Origin: Actinomycetes bacterium
GTDB lineage: Bacteria > Actinomycetota > Actinomycetes > Mycobacteriales > Mycobacteriaceae
DNA length: 64,000 bases
Assembly (NCBI GenBank): GCA_023432405.1
Contig: JAEYUQ010000015.1
Coordinates: 62,001-126,000, forward strand
Direction: 5' to 3'
This document shows, piece after piece, positions 47,840 to 56,461 of this stretch. The notes below the pieces were generated by a model, which was not told the origin of the DNA, did no database searches, and saw only the letters and a list, made by a program, of their open reading frames with translations. Every line of letters starts with the position of its first letter. Position 1 is the first letter of the stretch. The position numbers and the translations under genes were made by a program.

Positions 47840-48427
47840 TCATACGTCTTTGTTCTCCGGGATATCGCGCCTACGCACAGATTCTTCAACCAGATCTAAA
47901 ATCTCTTCCAAGCCGTCCACGCTATGTCCGGCTGCAAGTCGTGCGATGAACCCATCCATCACAATTTGGAGATAGTCCTGTAACACCTCGACAGGAATAT
48001 CTGTCCGAAGACGTTCCTCCGCCACATTGTCTTCCAAGCGTGTTCTGACGGCTTGGTCCACGATCGCTTGTTGTTTGCGCCACCGTACTCTGAATTCTGG
48101 GTCAGTACGGATCAGACGAGTAATTTCGAGACGGGTTCCCAGCCAGGGGAACTTCTCGGGATCTTTAAGCATGGCGCGCATGACGGTGACGATTCCGTCT
48201 TTTGCCACCACTTCAGCTTCTCGGGCAGCATCTTCTCTGGCCAAGGTGAGGAAAAGTGTTTCCTTATCCACGAAGTGATGGAAAATTGCCCCTCGAGTTT
48301 TCCCAATAGTTTCTTCAAGACGGCGAACCGTAGCTCCTTCATAACCGTAGAGAGAAAAGCAGGTTCTGGCGCCATTGAGGATTTCTTCGCGCCGCTTCTC
48401 AAGTTCATCTTCGCTCACGATGGGCAT
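47840..48427 (-). CDS. acnR: TetR-family repressor of aconitase, AcnR
   Basis: 195 aa. N-terminal TetR helix-turn-helix (Y-G-Y-E-G-A-T-V-R-R-L-E-E-T-I-G-K-T-R-G-A-I-F-x-H-F). The C-terminal ligand domain is close to C. glutamicum AcnR, including L-D-G-F-I-x-R-L-A-x-G and D-L-V-E. In C. glutamicum AcnR represses acn. It follows acn on the same strand after a terminator and has its own -10 TAGAGT (48462-48457). Confidence 0.95.
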   Translation of the reverse strand: MPIVSEDELEKRREEILNGARTCFSLYGYEGATVRRLEETIGKTRGAIFHHFVDKETLFLTLAREDAAREAEVVAKDGIVTVMRAMLKDPEKFPWLGTRLEITRLIRTDPEFRVRWRKQQAIVDQAVRTRLEDNVAEERLRTDIPVEVLQDYLQIVMDGFIARLAAGHSVDGLEEILDLVEESVRRRDIPENKDV

Positions 48428-48456
48428 AGTGTTTCGCGTTTCTTGTGGGAGTTGTC

Positions 48457-48462
48457 ACTCTA
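48457..48462 (-). promoter_or_regulatory. acnR promoter -10
   Basis: Minus-strand TAGAGT, directly after the acn terminator stem and 29 nt before the acnR start. It indicates that acnR also has an independent transcript. Confidence 0.4.
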
Positions 48463-48467
48463 CAAAG

Positions 48468-48499
48468 AGAGGTCATACCGGCGGTGCGGTATGACCTCT
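48468..48499 (-). terminator. Terminator between acn and acnR
   Basis: AGAGGTCATACC (48468-48479) pairs perfectly with GGTATGACCTCT (48488-48499): 12 bp, an 8-nt loop. In the direction of acn it is followed by CTTTG, a short T-run. Confidence 0.75.
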
Positions 48500-48512
48500 T
48501 TAGCTCGGCAGC

Positions 48513-51293
48513 TTAGGAAGCAGCCATTTGACGCAAGACGTACTGCAAAATACCACCGTTACGGTAGTAATCAGCTTCACCTGGGGTATCAATGCGAACC
48601 TTCGCATCAAACTCCACGCTGGAGCCGTCTTCCTTCCTTGCAGTCACATGGAGTGTCTCTGGAATCTCCTCAGACTCGTTGAATGCGGTAATGCCTTCAA
48701 TGTCGAAGCTTTCCGTACCGTCCAAGCCCAAGGATTCATGAGATTCACCCTCAGGGAACTGCAGAGGCATAACTCCCATGCCAATCAGGTTAGAACGGTG
48801 GATACGCTCGAAGGATTCAGCAATAACTGCGCGGATTCCCAACAGCATGGTGCCCTTGGCGGCCCAGTCGCGGGAAGAACCAGTGCCGTACTCCTTACCG
48901 CCCAGCACAACCAGCGGAATACCGGCCTCGCGGTAGTTCACAGCTGCGTCGTAAATGAAGGACTGTGGAGCACCGTCCTGGGTGAAGTCACGGGTGTATC
49001 CACCAGCAACATCCACCAGCTGATTCTGGAGACGGATGTTGGCGAAAGTACCGCGAACCATGACCTCGTGGTTACCGCGACGTGATCCCAAGGAGTTGTA
49101 GTCTTCACGCTCAACGCCATGAGCGTCCAGGTATTGAGCTGCCGGGGTGCCGGGCTTAATGGCCGAGGCAGGGGAGATGTGATCCGTGGTAACCGAATCG
49201 CCCAACTTAGCCAGTACTCGAGCGCCCTTGATGTCCTCGACGGGTTCTGGCTCCAGAGGCATACCGTCAAAGTATGGCGCCTTGCGGATGTAGGTGGATT
49301 CCTCGTTCCACTCGAAGGTCTTACCTTCTGGCACATCCAGGTTCCGCCAGGCATCCGAGCCGTTGTAGACATTGGCGTAATCCTCGGCGTACATCTCGCG
49401 GGAGATGGAAGCCTGGATCGTGTCCTCAATCTCCTGGCTGGATGGCCAAATGTCTTTAAGGAACACATCATTGCCGTCTTGGTCCTGACCAAGGGGTTGA
49501 GTCTCAAAGTCAAAGTCCATTGTTCCCACAATGGAGTAGGCAATAACCAGCATCGGGGAGGCCAGATAGTTCATCTTCACATCAGGGGAGATGCGACCCT
49601 CGAAGTTACGGTTACCGGAGAGAACTGCGGTGGCCGTGAGGTCATACGCGTTGATAGCTTCCGACACCTCCGGCGGGAGCGGGCCAGAGTTGCCGATGCA
49701 GGAGGTGCAACCAAAGCCTGCCAGGTAGAAGCCAAGAGCTTCCAGATCCTTCCACAGATCAGCGCGCTTGAAATATCCATCAACCACCTGAGATCCGGGG
49801 GCGCAGATTGTCTTAATCCACGGCTTTGCCCTGAGACCCTTAGCGACGGCCTTGCGAGCCACCAGGCCAGCACCAATCATCACGGAGGGGTTGGAGGTAT
49901 TGGTGCAGGAAGTAATGGATGCAATGGCAATCATGCCGTGATCCAGGGTGTACTCCCCGCCCTTAGGTGACTTCACCGTGACAGGCAAGGACTTGCGGCC
50001 TTCGGGTGTCAGAGCAGCTGTTTCTCCATGACCCTCCTGGGATTGGTTGTAGCCCTTATAGCTGGAGCCATCAACCACGCGGGAATCATCTCCGGTGATG
50101 TTTTCGGAGTAGTAGTTGGGCAGATCCTTGCGGAACTGCTCCTTGGCCTCACTGAGAAGAATGCGATCCTGAGGACGTTTGGGGCCAGAGATGGAGGGCA
50201 CCACCGTGCTCAGATCAAGCTCTAAATACTCGGAGTACTCTGCCTCAGGGGCGTCCTTCTCCAACCACATTCCCTGCGCCTTGGCATAGGCCTCAACACG
50301 GTCGATCTGCTCCTGTGGACGCCCAGTCAAGTGCAGATACTTGATGGTCTCTTCGTCGATGGGGAATATGGCGGCGGTTGAGCCGAATTCCGGAGACATA
50401 TTGCCGATGGTTGCGCGGTTAGCCAACGGAATGGACTTCACGCCGTTGCCGTAGAACTCCACAAACTTCTGAACCACACCATGCTCACGAAGCATCTGCG
50501 TGATGGTCAACACCACGTCTGTGGCGGTTACGCCCTCGCGGATTTCGCCGGTGAGCTTGAATCCCACCACGCGAGGAATGAGCATAGATACAGGCTGGCC
50601 GAGCATTGCTGCCTCGGCTTCAATGCCGCCAACACCCCAACCGAGGATGCCCAAGCCATTTTCCATCGTGGTGTGGGAGTCAGTACCAATACAGGTGTCC
50701 GGATAGGCCACGCCGTTATTGTCGAAAACCACACGAGAAAGGTATTCGATGTTCACCTGGTGAACGATGCCGGTTCCCGGGGGCACAACTTTAAAGTTGG
50801 AGAAGTTCTCTGAACCCCAGCGCAGGAACTGGTAGCGCTCTTGATTGCGCTGGAACTCAATGTCCACGTTGATGTCTAGTGCATCGGAGGAGCCAAAGGC
50901 CTCAGTAATCACCGAGTGGTCAATGACCATTTCTGCGGGATTGAGGGGATTGACCTTATCGGGATCGCCACCGAGGGTTTTGACGGCCTCACGCATCGTG
51001 GACAGGTCCACCACACAGGGGACGCCTGTGAAGTCCTGCATCAGCACACGAGCCGGAGTGAACTGGATTTCAACACTCGGCTCTGCGGTCGGGTCCCAGT
51101 TGGCGATTGCTTTGATGTGGTCAGACGTGATGTTCTTTCCGTCTTCGTTTCGAAGCAGGTTCTCGCCCAGAACTTTGAGGGAATAGGGGAGCTTCTCCAT
51201 GCCGGGTACAGTGCTGAGGGCGAAGTAGTCATAAGACTTGTCGCCAACCTGCAACGTCTGCTTGGCATTGAAGGAGTTCTTGCTTTCAGTCAC
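48513..51293 (-). CDS. acn: Aconitate hydratase
   Basis: 926 aa from GTG 51293. The [4Fe-4S] TCA-cycle enzyme interconverting citrate and isocitrate. Cluster cysteines: I-T-S-C-T-N-T-S-N and [12 protein letters not shown]. Substrate motifs: [17 protein letters not shown] and [14 protein letters not shown] 51293 has a GGAG 6 nt upstream; the in-frame TTG 51299 abuts that site. As an Fe-S enzyme it depends on the suf operon of this window. Confidence 0.97.
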   Translation of the reverse strand: MTESKNSFNAKQTLQVGDKSYDYFALSTVPGMEKLPYSLKVLGENLLRNEDGKNITSDHIKAIANWDPTAEPSVEIQFTPARVLMQDFTGVPCVVDLSTMREAVKTLGGDPDKVNPLNPAEMVIDHSVITEAFGSSDALDINVDIEFQRNQERYQFLRWGSENFSNFKVVPPGTGIVHQVNIEYLSRVVFDNNGVAYPDTCIGTDSHTTMENGLGILGWGVGGIEAEAAMLGQPVSMLIPRVVGFKLTGEIREGVTATDVVLTITQMLREHGVVQKFVEFYGNGVKSIPLANRATIGNMSPEFGSTAAIFPIDEETIKYLHLTGRPQEQIDRVEAYAKAQGMWLEKDAPEAEYSEYLELDLSTVVPSISGPKRPQDRILLSEAKEQFRKDLPNYYSENITGDDSRVVDGSSYKGYNQSQEGHGETAALTPEGRKSLPVTVKSPKGGEYTLDHGMIAIASITSCTNTSNPSVMIGAGLVARKAVAKGLRAKPWIKTICAPGSQVVDGYFKRADLWKDLEALGFYLAGFGCTSCIGNSGPLPPEVSEAINAYDLTATAVLSGNRNFEGRISPDVKMNYLASPMLVIAYSIVGTMDFDFETQPLGQDQDGNDVFLKDIWPSSQEIEDTIQASISREMYAEDYANVYNGSDAWRNLDVPEGKTFEWNEESTYIRKAPYFDGMPLEPEPVEDIKGARVLAKLGDSVTTDHISPASAIKPGTPAAQYLDAHGVEREDYNSLGSRRGNHEVMVRGTFANIRLQNQLVDVAGGYTRDFTQDGAPQSFIYDAAVNYREAGIPLVVLGGKEYGTGSSRDWAAKGTMLLGIRAVIAESFERIHRSNLIGMGVMPLQFPEGESHESLGLDGTESFDIEGITAFNESEEIPETLHVTARKEDGSSVEFDAKVRIDTPGEADYYRNGGILQYVLRQMAAS

Positions 51294-51389
51294 AGTCAAC
51301 TCCAGTTCGTAAGGATATAGAAATGAGAATCGCGATTGTTCGCTGAAACAATCTTATGGCGTGAGCCACGCGAATAGCCAAGACTTTAA

Positions 51390-51405
51390 CAGTACGGACG
51401 TTATG
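51390..51405. promoter_or_regulatory. Candidate AcnR operator upstream of acn
   Basis: CAGTACGGACGTTATG matches the C. glutamicum AcnR motif CAGNACnnncGTACTG, as I recall it, with two mismatches in the right half. It directly precedes a possible minus-strand -10, TAAAGT (51388-51383). A second -10 candidate, TAAGAT, lies at 51356-51351. Confidence 0.65.
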
Positions 51406-51707
51406 TTGCAGAATTTTCGCCAGTATGGCGTGCCAATCCCCGCCGTTTGGGGGCAATTTCCTGTCAAAGAGCTCTGATTGCCAACATGAGGAAGGTGTGA
51501 CTGTTGTAACTCTAGCTACTATGTCTCACCCGTTCTGCTTAGGAGATACCTCCGATAAGACCCCGGAGAATCACCGACACTTCGGAATTTTTACTCCACA
51601 ATGAAAGCCCATCTACATCCAGGTAGAGGGCGTTCTGGATAAATTATCACATAGTCAGGTCTGTACCCTTTACTTAGGTCAAGATTCAGACGGTGAACAC
51701 CGAAAGA

Positions 51708-51723
51708 AGTGATATAAATCACA
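51708..51723. promoter_or_regulatory. Candidate GlxR binding site upstream of the NlpC/P60 gene
   Basis: AGTGATATAAATCACA fits TGTGA-N6-TCACA at 9 of 10 defined positions, with the exact GTGA-N6-TCAC core. It lies 65-80 bp before a -10-like TAGAGT, a typical activator distance. Confidence 0.6.
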
Positions 51724-51860
51724 AAAATATGCGCGTGTCGAAAACTCGCTGGTTATACGGCTGTGGCAAATGTTCAAGTAAGCCCGCTAGAGTGATTTGA
51801 ACAGTGTGCAGTGAATTTGAGTGGATTAAGACTGCTGGTGTGCCCTATGGTGTCATTTAA

Positions 51861-51938
51861 GCAGTTCGAGTCAGGCTCTAGGCAGACCTTAGCTAAGAGG
51901 AAGTAGCTACGTTCAAGCCCGTGAGCCTGACTATCTGC
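51861..51938 (+). ncRNA. Folded leader element before the NlpC/P60 gene (possible riboswitch)
   Basis: Three nested stems: GCAG (51861-51864) with CTGC (51935-51938), a perfect 9-bp GTCAGGCTC (51870-51878) with GAGCCTGAC (51923-51931), and TAGCTA (51890-51895) with TAGCTA (51904-51909). T5 follows 9 nt later (51948-51952). A c-di-AMP riboswitch has been reported in front of an NlpC/P60 peptidase gene in C. glutamicum. I could not identify the conserved ydaO sequence blocks here, so the class is open. Confidence 0.4.
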
Positions 51939-52015
51939 AATCGAAGCTTTTTGCCCACGCAAGATGCCTTCTGTGTTCTTAGTTCAATTTTGAGCTCCGA
52001 AAAGAGTGACTAGCT

Positions 52016-52522
52016 ATGCTCCGTGTGTGTAACCCGGCCGTTGCCCTCTCAGCGCTTTTCGCCTTCGTCATGCTTTTCGGATGTACCCCTCACGCCACTG
52101 CAGCTGAGGCTGGGGATCAAGCCATCGTTGTCGCAAGGGCTGTTTCTCAGGTTGGTACCCCTTACGCCTGGGGTGGTGGAAACTCTGAGGGACCCAGTCA
52201 GGGAGTGCGTGACGGGGGTGTTTCTGATTCCTACGGAGACTACGCCAAAGTGGGTTACGACTGTGGTGGGCTGATGCAATACGCCTTCGCAGGAGTAGGG
52301 CTTTATCTTCCGCATTTCACGGGTGCTCAGTATCGCTACGGCCATAAAGTTTCCCTCCAAGAACTTCTCCCCGGAGACATGGTGTTCTACGGGCCTGCAG
52401 GTCGTGATCATGTAGCGCTCTATATCGGTGGTAACCGAGTTGTTGAAGCTCCCGAATCCGGTGCCTCTGTCAGGATTGCTTCCTTAGAGCGCAGTGGTGC
52501 CACCGCCATGCGTGTGCTCTAG
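52016..52522 (+). CDS. Secreted or lipid-anchored NlpC/P60 cell-wall peptidase
   Basis: 168 aa. A signal sequence (residues 1-22) ends in a possible lipobox, L-F-G-C (Cys23); cleavage after A-T-A-A by signal peptidase I is the alternative. The NlpC/P60 domain starts at ~40 (G-T-P-Y-A-W-G-G-G), with catalytic Cys83 in Y-D-C-G-G-L and His132 in D-H-V-A-L-Y-I-G. It should cut peptidoglycan stem peptides during growth or separation. The family usually has D-C-S; here Ser is Gly. There is no strong ribosome site at ATG 52016. The gene lies between acn and hemH, as in C. glutamicum. Confidence 0.9.
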   Translation: MLRVCNPAVALSALFAFVMLFGCTPHATAAEAGDQAIVVARAVSQVGTPYAWGGGNSEGPSQGVRDGGVSDSYGDYAKVGYDCGGLMQYAFAGVGLYLPHFTGAQYRYGHKVSLQELLPGDMVFYGPAGRDHVALYIGGNRVVEAPESGASVRIASLERSGATAMRVL

Positions 52523-52525
52523 TCT
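52520..52525 (+). promoter_or_regulatory. -10 box for a leaderless hemH transcript
   Basis: TAGTCT starts in the stop codon of the peptidase gene and ends 7 nt before the hemH ATG at 52533. Confidence 0.5.
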
Positions 52526-52532
52526 GGACTGC

Positions 52533-53543
52533 ATGGCTTTCGATTCACTCCTGGTATTGTCCTTCGGCGGCCCTGAGGGGCCAGATGACGTGGTTCCCTT
52601 CCTTCAAAATGTCACCCGGGGAAAAGACATACCGGTAGAGCGCCTCAAGGTGGTTGGCAAGCACTACTCATCCTTCGGTGGGGTGAGCCCTATTAACGCG
52701 CAAAATCGTAGCCTTCTCCACAACCTCTCAGAGGCCTTGGATTTTCCTGTGTACCTGGGAAACAGAAATTGGCATCCCTTCGGATACGAAGCACTTGAGC
52801 AGATGGTGGCAGACGGACGTCGCAATGCCATAGTGTTTCCCACCTCAGCCTGGGGCGGGTACTCAGCGTGTAGGCAGTACGACGAAGATATCCAGGCCCT
52901 ACGCGCCTATATTGCCGATCACGGATACCCAGAGATCACTTTCACGAAGATACGGCACTTCTACGACCACCCCCAGCTCATCAAGCTCATCGCGTGCGAA
53001 GTGAAGAAGTCCCTGAGCTTTCTGCCTCAGGCCCGCTTGGTTTTCACCGCCCATTCCATTCCCACCACTGACGACGTCGCCTCAGGTGGGGCAGGCGATA
53101 ACCATCTGTATTCCCGACAGGTAGCAGAAGCTAGCCGTCTCGTCGCAGAGTCTGTCGGGGTACCTGACTATGACATCGCCTATCAGTCCCGTTCCGGTAA
53201 CCCACGGATTCCCTGGCTAGAACCCGATATTGTGGACTTCCTACGAGCAGATCCCCGTGATTTAGTGGTGTGCCCCATCGGCTTTCTCACCGATCACATG
53301 GAAGTGGTGTGGGATTTGGACACCGAACTTCAGCAGTCGGCCGAGGAACTGGGAGTCACGGTAGAGCGCGTTCCTACTGTTGGAACCACCGTTGGCTTCG
53401 CGGGCGTCGTCAAGGATTTGGTAGAGGAGCTCAGAGATGGGCACCGTACCGTGGGAGGATCCACAGTCACCGTTGGTGGATGCACTCTCAATGGTGAGCC
53501 TTGTTCCTCTGACTGCTGCTGGAGCAGTGCTCGCATGAGGTAG
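52533..53543 (+). CDS. hemH: Ferrochelatase (coproporphyrin ferrochelatase type)
   Basis: 336 aa. N-terminal L-V-L-S-F-G-G-P-E-G-P-D-D-V, catalytic His region in F-T-A-H-S-I-P and metal-side glutamate in D-H-M-E-V-V-W-D-L-D. The C-terminus has a cysteine group, N-G-E-P-C-S-S-D-C-C, consistent with the [2Fe-2S] cluster of actinobacterial enzymes. These use coproporphyrin III rather than protoporphyrin (also named cpfC). ATG 52533 is supported by the leaderless -10; an earlier in-frame ATG at 52494 lies inside the peptidase gene. Confidence 0.95.
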   Translation: MAFDSLLVLSFGGPEGPDDVVPFLQNVTRGKDIPVERLKVVGKHYSSFGGVSPINAQNRSLLHNLSEALDFPVYLGNRNWHPFGYEALEQMVADGRRNAIVFPTSAWGGYSACRQYDEDIQALRAYIADHGYPEITFTKIRHFYDHPQLIKLIACEVKKSLSFLPQARLVFTAHSIPTTDDVASGGAGDNHLYSRQVAEASRLVAESVGVPDYDIAYQSRSGNPRIPWLEPDIVDFLRADPRDLVVCPIGFLTDHMEVVWDLDTELQQSAEELGVTVERVPTVGTTVGFAGVVKDLVEELRDGHRTVGGSTVTVGGCTLNGEPCSSDCCWSSARMR

Positions 53544-53546
53544 CCT
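53541..53546 (+). promoter_or_regulatory. -10 box for a leaderless DUF3097 transcript
   Basis: TAGCCT includes the hemH stop codon TAG and ends 8 nt before ATG 53555. Confidence 0.5.
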
Positions 53547-53554
53547 GGGAAGCC

Positions 53555-54361
53555 ATGTCCGATTTTCTACCTCCCCACCACAAACAGCCAGATTTTCCCA
53601 GTATTCCAGCGAAACCAGGGATTGTCGTGGAGGCGGGGGACTTCGTTGGTGCGGTTATCGGCTTTGAGCGTACCTACGATGGTGATTTTCTACGCCTGGA
53701 AGATCGCTACGGTCAAAGTCGCCTCTTCAAAATGCGTCCAGGAGCATTCCTCTACGAAGGCAAACGAGTGACTTTGACGCGCTATATACCACCGAAAGGC
53801 CCCCAGCGTTCCGCATCGGGTTCCCGAAAGGCTGCTCCTCACCGGGCAAAAACCGCCATTCCCTCCCGACTATGGGTAGAAGGCCTACACGACGCCGCGA
53901 TTATAGAGAAGGTCTGGGGACATGATCTTCGTGCTGAAGGAGTGGCGGTGGAATATCTGGAGGGGCTTGACAACCTCGCGGAGAGATTGCAGGAATTCCA
54001 ACCTGAGGTAGGCAAAAGGGTGGGTGTTCTCGCCGATCACCTCGTTGAAGGTTCCAAAGAGATGCGTCTCACCGAGAGCGTGGGGGAGCACGTGCTCGTT
54101 ACAGGCCATCCTTATGTGGATATATGGGCTGCGGTGAAACCTCATTCAGTGGGTATTGCTTCCTGGCCTGAGGTTCCGAAGGGAGAGGACTGGAAAACTG
54201 GGGTATGCCAACGCCTTGGGTGGGGAGATCGGCGCGAGGGGTGGAACAGGGTGTATAACGCCGTTCACAGTTACAAGGATTTAGATTCCGGACTCATTGG
54301 AGCTGTGGAACGTCTGGTGGACTTTGTCACAACACCAGTATCCAAGTGGGATCTCCTCTAG
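53555..54361 (+). CDS. DUF3097 family protein
   Basis: 268 aa, a conserved actinobacterial protein of unknown function. An N-terminal small beta domain (~25-80, with R-L-E-D-R-Y-G-Q-S-R-L-F) is followed by S-R-L-W-V-E-G-L-H-D-A-A-I-I-E-K-V-W-G, which resembles the start of a TOPRIM fold, with H-L-V-E-G-S-K-E and G-H-P-Y-V-D-I-W further on. That makes a nucleic-acid role possible. The stop TAG lies in a CTAG shared with the convergent HTH gene. Confidence 0.88.
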   Translation: MSDFLPPHHKQPDFPSIPAKPGIVVEAGDFVGAVIGFERTYDGDFLRLEDRYGQSRLFKMRPGAFLYEGKRVTLTRYIPPKGPQRSASGSRKAAPHRAKTAIPSRLWVEGLHDAAIIEKVWGHDLRAEGVAVEYLEGLDNLAERLQEFQPEVGKRVGVLADHLVEGSKEMRLTESVGEHVLVTGHPYVDIWAAVKPHSVGIASWPEVPKGEDWKTGVCQRLGWGDRREGWNRVYNAVHSYKDLDSGLIGAVERLVDFVTTPVSKWDLL

Positions 54362-54927
54362 AGGTACTCCTGTTCTTCCGCTCTTTCTAAGAGCGTACTC
54401 ACCAGATTCCATCCTGCCTGTTCAGCCTGCCATCCAGCTGCCTGGAGTCTTTGAGATAGTGCTTGTTTAGAAATGCCCAACGCTTCAGCAGCTTGATTCT
54501 GGTTAAGCCCACTTCTCATCAAATCTGTTGCTTCTCGACCTTCATCAGAGCGCTTGCCCAGAACAAAAGCGACGAGAAGAAAAGCCGCAGTAATGTCCTT
54601 TTCAGCCTGCGGATCATTGCTCACCCGAACTGTCACAGTGCCGCCCTTAGCAAGCCGGGGTAGGCGAGCCACGTTCTTTGCTTCAGCCTCAGTTGCCAGC
54701 TTTCCAGGCAGCACCCCAACTCCAATAGCCCAGTTCCCGGCCGAGAGCAGATTCATCACCACTGTGAGAAGATCCTGAGGTGTTTCAGTCACCGCAACGA
54801 TGTCCTCAACCCCAATAAAGTCGAAAGAGCCCACCCCTGGCAAGGTTTCAAGTGCGTGAGCCGAGTCAGCAACAAGCTGAGCTCTATGAGATCCTGAACC
54901 GCGATACCGAGCATGAACAGCCAGCAT
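54358..54927 (-). CDS. Helix-turn-helix protein of unknown target
   Basis: 189 aa. Residues 1-120 form an alpha/beta domain without a motif I recognise. The C-terminus has a clear helix-turn-helix (~140-168): L-N-Q-N-Q-A-A-E-A-L-G-I-S-K-Q-A-L-S-Q-R-L. It is probably a DNA-binding regulator. ATG 54927 lies 7 nt after minus-strand TAAAAT (54940-54935), which overlaps the end of the upstream VTT gene. Confidence 0.8.
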   Translation of the reverse strand: MLAVHARYRGSGSHRAQLVADSAHALETLPGVGSFDFIGVEDIVAVTETPQDLLTVVMNLLSAGNWAIGVGVLPGKLATEAEAKNVARLPRLAKGGTVTVRVSNDPQAEKDITAAFLLVAFVLGKRSDEGREATDLMRSGLNQNQAAEALGISKQALSQRLQAAGWQAEQAGWNLVSTLLERAEEQEYL

Positions 54928-54932
54928 GGCGT

Positions 54933-55652
54933 CTATTTTACTGACTTGACTGGAAGCCGGGAATCAATGACAACACCTATGATGCCGAGAATTGCTAGCC
55001 CTAAGACAATGAAACCCATCCCAGTATCTCCTTGACCAGAAAAAACATCTCCCAGAGCAACGGTGATTAGTGTTCCGGGGGCTGATCCAATAAGTGTTGC
55101 CACGGTAAAAGGCAGGGCACGAACAGGGCTGAGGGCACAGGCATAGTTCATCAATGAGAAGGGAATTCCTGCCACCATGCGAAGCGACACGATGGGCAAC
55201 CATCCGCGTTGACGAAGGCGAGCGTTGATATTGCGTACTGCAGGGTGATCGAGTCGGGGTGCTATCCAATCCCCAAGAAGAAAGCGCACGATGACGAGCG
55301 AAAGAAGGGCAGAGACAGTGGTGGCTACAATCGCGATAACTGTACCGAGAACAGGCCCGTAAAGAAGCCCAGAGCTCAGAGTCATCAATGTGCGTGGAAT
55401 GGGAAATTGAGTGATGAGAATATAGGCCAGGAAGAATGCCCATACCACCCAGGAAGAGCTGCGAGACCATTCACGCCAGACAGCCGGTTGGGGGAGGTCA
55501 ACAAAGACAGTGACGTAGAGAAATATTATCCCGACCACCAGTACCAGAGTTTTCTTCCAGAGGGGGAGGTTCCATAGCGTTCGCAGGGCATCTGTGAAGA
55601 GTCCTGTTAAGAAATCCCACCACTGGCTAAGGACGCTCATGGCCATACTCAT
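54933..55652 (-). CDS. VTT-domain (TVP38/TMEM64, DedA-like) membrane protein
   Basis: 239 aa with about six hydrophobic segments. The VTT core shows F-P-I-P-R-T-L-M-T-L-S-S-G-L-L-Y-G-P and R-x-V-A-G-I-P-F-S-L-M-N-Y-A-C-A-L-S. DedA/VTT proteins are membrane proteins implicated in lipid handling and envelope homeostasis; the substrate here is unknown. Starts at 55652, 55646 or 55640 are all possible (M-S-M-A-M). The tRNA-Leu gene lies 74 bases upstream on the same strand. Confidence 0.87.
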   Translation of the reverse strand: MSMAMSVLSQWWDFLTGLFTDALRTLWNLPLWKKTLVLVVGIIFLYVTVFVDLPQPAVWREWSRSSSWVVWAFFLAYILITQFPIPRTLMTLSSGLLYGPVLGTVIAIVATTVSALLSLVIVRFLLGDWIAPRLDHPAVRNINARLRQRGWLPIVSLRMVAGIPFSLMNYACALSPVRALPFTVATLIGSAPGTLITVALGDVFSGQGDTGMGFIVLGLAILGIIGVVIDSRLPVKSVK

Positions 55653-55726
55653 TAGTCTGATAGATCATAAGGAAATCCGACCAGAAGAAACTTCCTGGCC
55701 GGAGAACGTGGACGATGTCCATTCTG

Positions 55727-55812
55727 TGCCCGGAGGGGGACTTGAACCCCCACGTCCGTTAATAGGACACTAGCACCTCAAGCTAGCGCGTCTGCCATTC
55801 CGCCACCCGGGC
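55727..55812 (-). tRNA. tRNA-Leu (anticodon GAG)
   Basis: 86-nt class II tRNA. On the minus strand: acceptor GCCCGGG pairing with TCCGGGC (one G-T), anticodon stem CTAGC / GCTAG around the loop TTGAGGT (anticodon GAG), a long variable arm (GTCC / GGAC), T-arm GGGGGTTCAAGTCCCCC, discriminator A. CCA is not encoded. It reads CUC/CUU leucine codons. Confidence 0.97.
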
Positions 55813-55902
55813 TAAGCTCAACTACCTGAGCAACTGAGCACTCCAGATACAGTACCTAACAATTTAGGGGGTACCAAATCTCCTGGTCATACAAAGTTCG
55901 TG

Positions 55903-55908
55903 TAACCT
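55903..55908 (+). promoter_or_regulatory. -10 box for a leaderless PEBP-family transcript
   Basis: TAACCT ends 7 nt before ATG 55916. No ribosome site is seen. Confidence 0.5.
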
Positions 55909-55915
55909 TGCCCCT

Positions 55916-56446
55916 ATGTCCAGGTATATGCGTTCTGGTTTTGTAGGGCCTGACCCTTACCTCACTGTGAGTCCCACGCCTGAGTTTGAAGTCTTCTCCA
56001 AGGATTTCCAGGATGCTGAGCAGTTACCTAAGGCCCAACAAGGTCAACTGTCCGTCTCTCCGCACTTGTCATGGAAAGGCTTCCCCGAGCAGACAAAGTC
56101 CTTCGCTGTGACCATGTTTGACCCGGATGCCCCCACATGCTCCGGCTATTGGCACTGGGCTGTGTTTAATATCCCCGTGGATGTCACTGAGCTCCCAACA
56201 GGCGCTGGTTCTTCCTCCGAACCAGTACCCGGAGCAGTGACGTTGAGAGGCGATGTGGGAGAAGCTCGCTACTACGGCTCTCAACCCCCCGCAGGTCACG
56301 GTCCTCATCGCTACATTTTTACCGTTCACGCGGTAGACGTAGAGCGTTTGGACATCCCAGCCACAGCGTCCCCGGCCAACCTAGGCTTTAACCTTAATTT
56401 TCATGATATTGCCAGAGCTATTACCTGGGGCTGGGACGAGAATTAG
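55916..56446 (+). CDS. YbhB/YbcL (PEBP, Raf kinase inhibitor-like) family protein
   Basis: 176 aa phosphatidylethanolamine-binding-protein fold. The ligand-pocket motifs are present: P-H-L-S-W-K-G-F-P, D-P-D-A-P, W-H-W-A-V-F-N-I-P and G-P-H-R-Y-I-F-T-V-H-A-V. The bacterial function is not established. It is a homologue of M. tuberculosis Rv2140c, which likewise neighbours pyrD. Convergent with pyrD, with 15 bases between the stops. Confidence 0.92.
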   Translation: MSRYMRSGFVGPDPYLTVSPTPEFEVFSKDFQDAEQLPKAQQGQLSVSPHLSWKGFPEQTKSFAVTMFDPDAPTCSGYWHWAVFNIPVDVTELPTGAGSSSEPVPGAVTLRGDVGEARYYGSQPPAGHGPHRYIFTVHAVDVERLDIPATASPANLGFNLNFHDIARAITWGWDEN

Positions 56447-56461
56447 GGACTGGAACTAGTC

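Larger units (their letters stand above)
51406..52015. other. Long intergenic region between acn and the NlpC/P60 gene
   Basis: 610 bases with no convincing gene; a 62-codon minus-strand frame at 51774-51962 has no ribosome site and no recognisable motif. Contents noted: a GlxR-like site (51708-51723), a -10-like TAGAGT (51788-51793), and a folded leader element (51861-51938) followed by T5 at 51948-51952. Base composition becomes AT-richer around 51640-51735. Confidence 0.6.

Noticed and set aside
51861..51880. Partial tRNA gene (GTTCGAGTC resembles a T-arm)
   Set aside because: No acceptor, D-arm or anticodon arm can be built around it.
51774..51962. 62-codon minus-strand frame between acn and the peptidase gene
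   Set aside because: No ribosome site or -10 at the start, no recognisable sequence, and it overlaps the folded leader.
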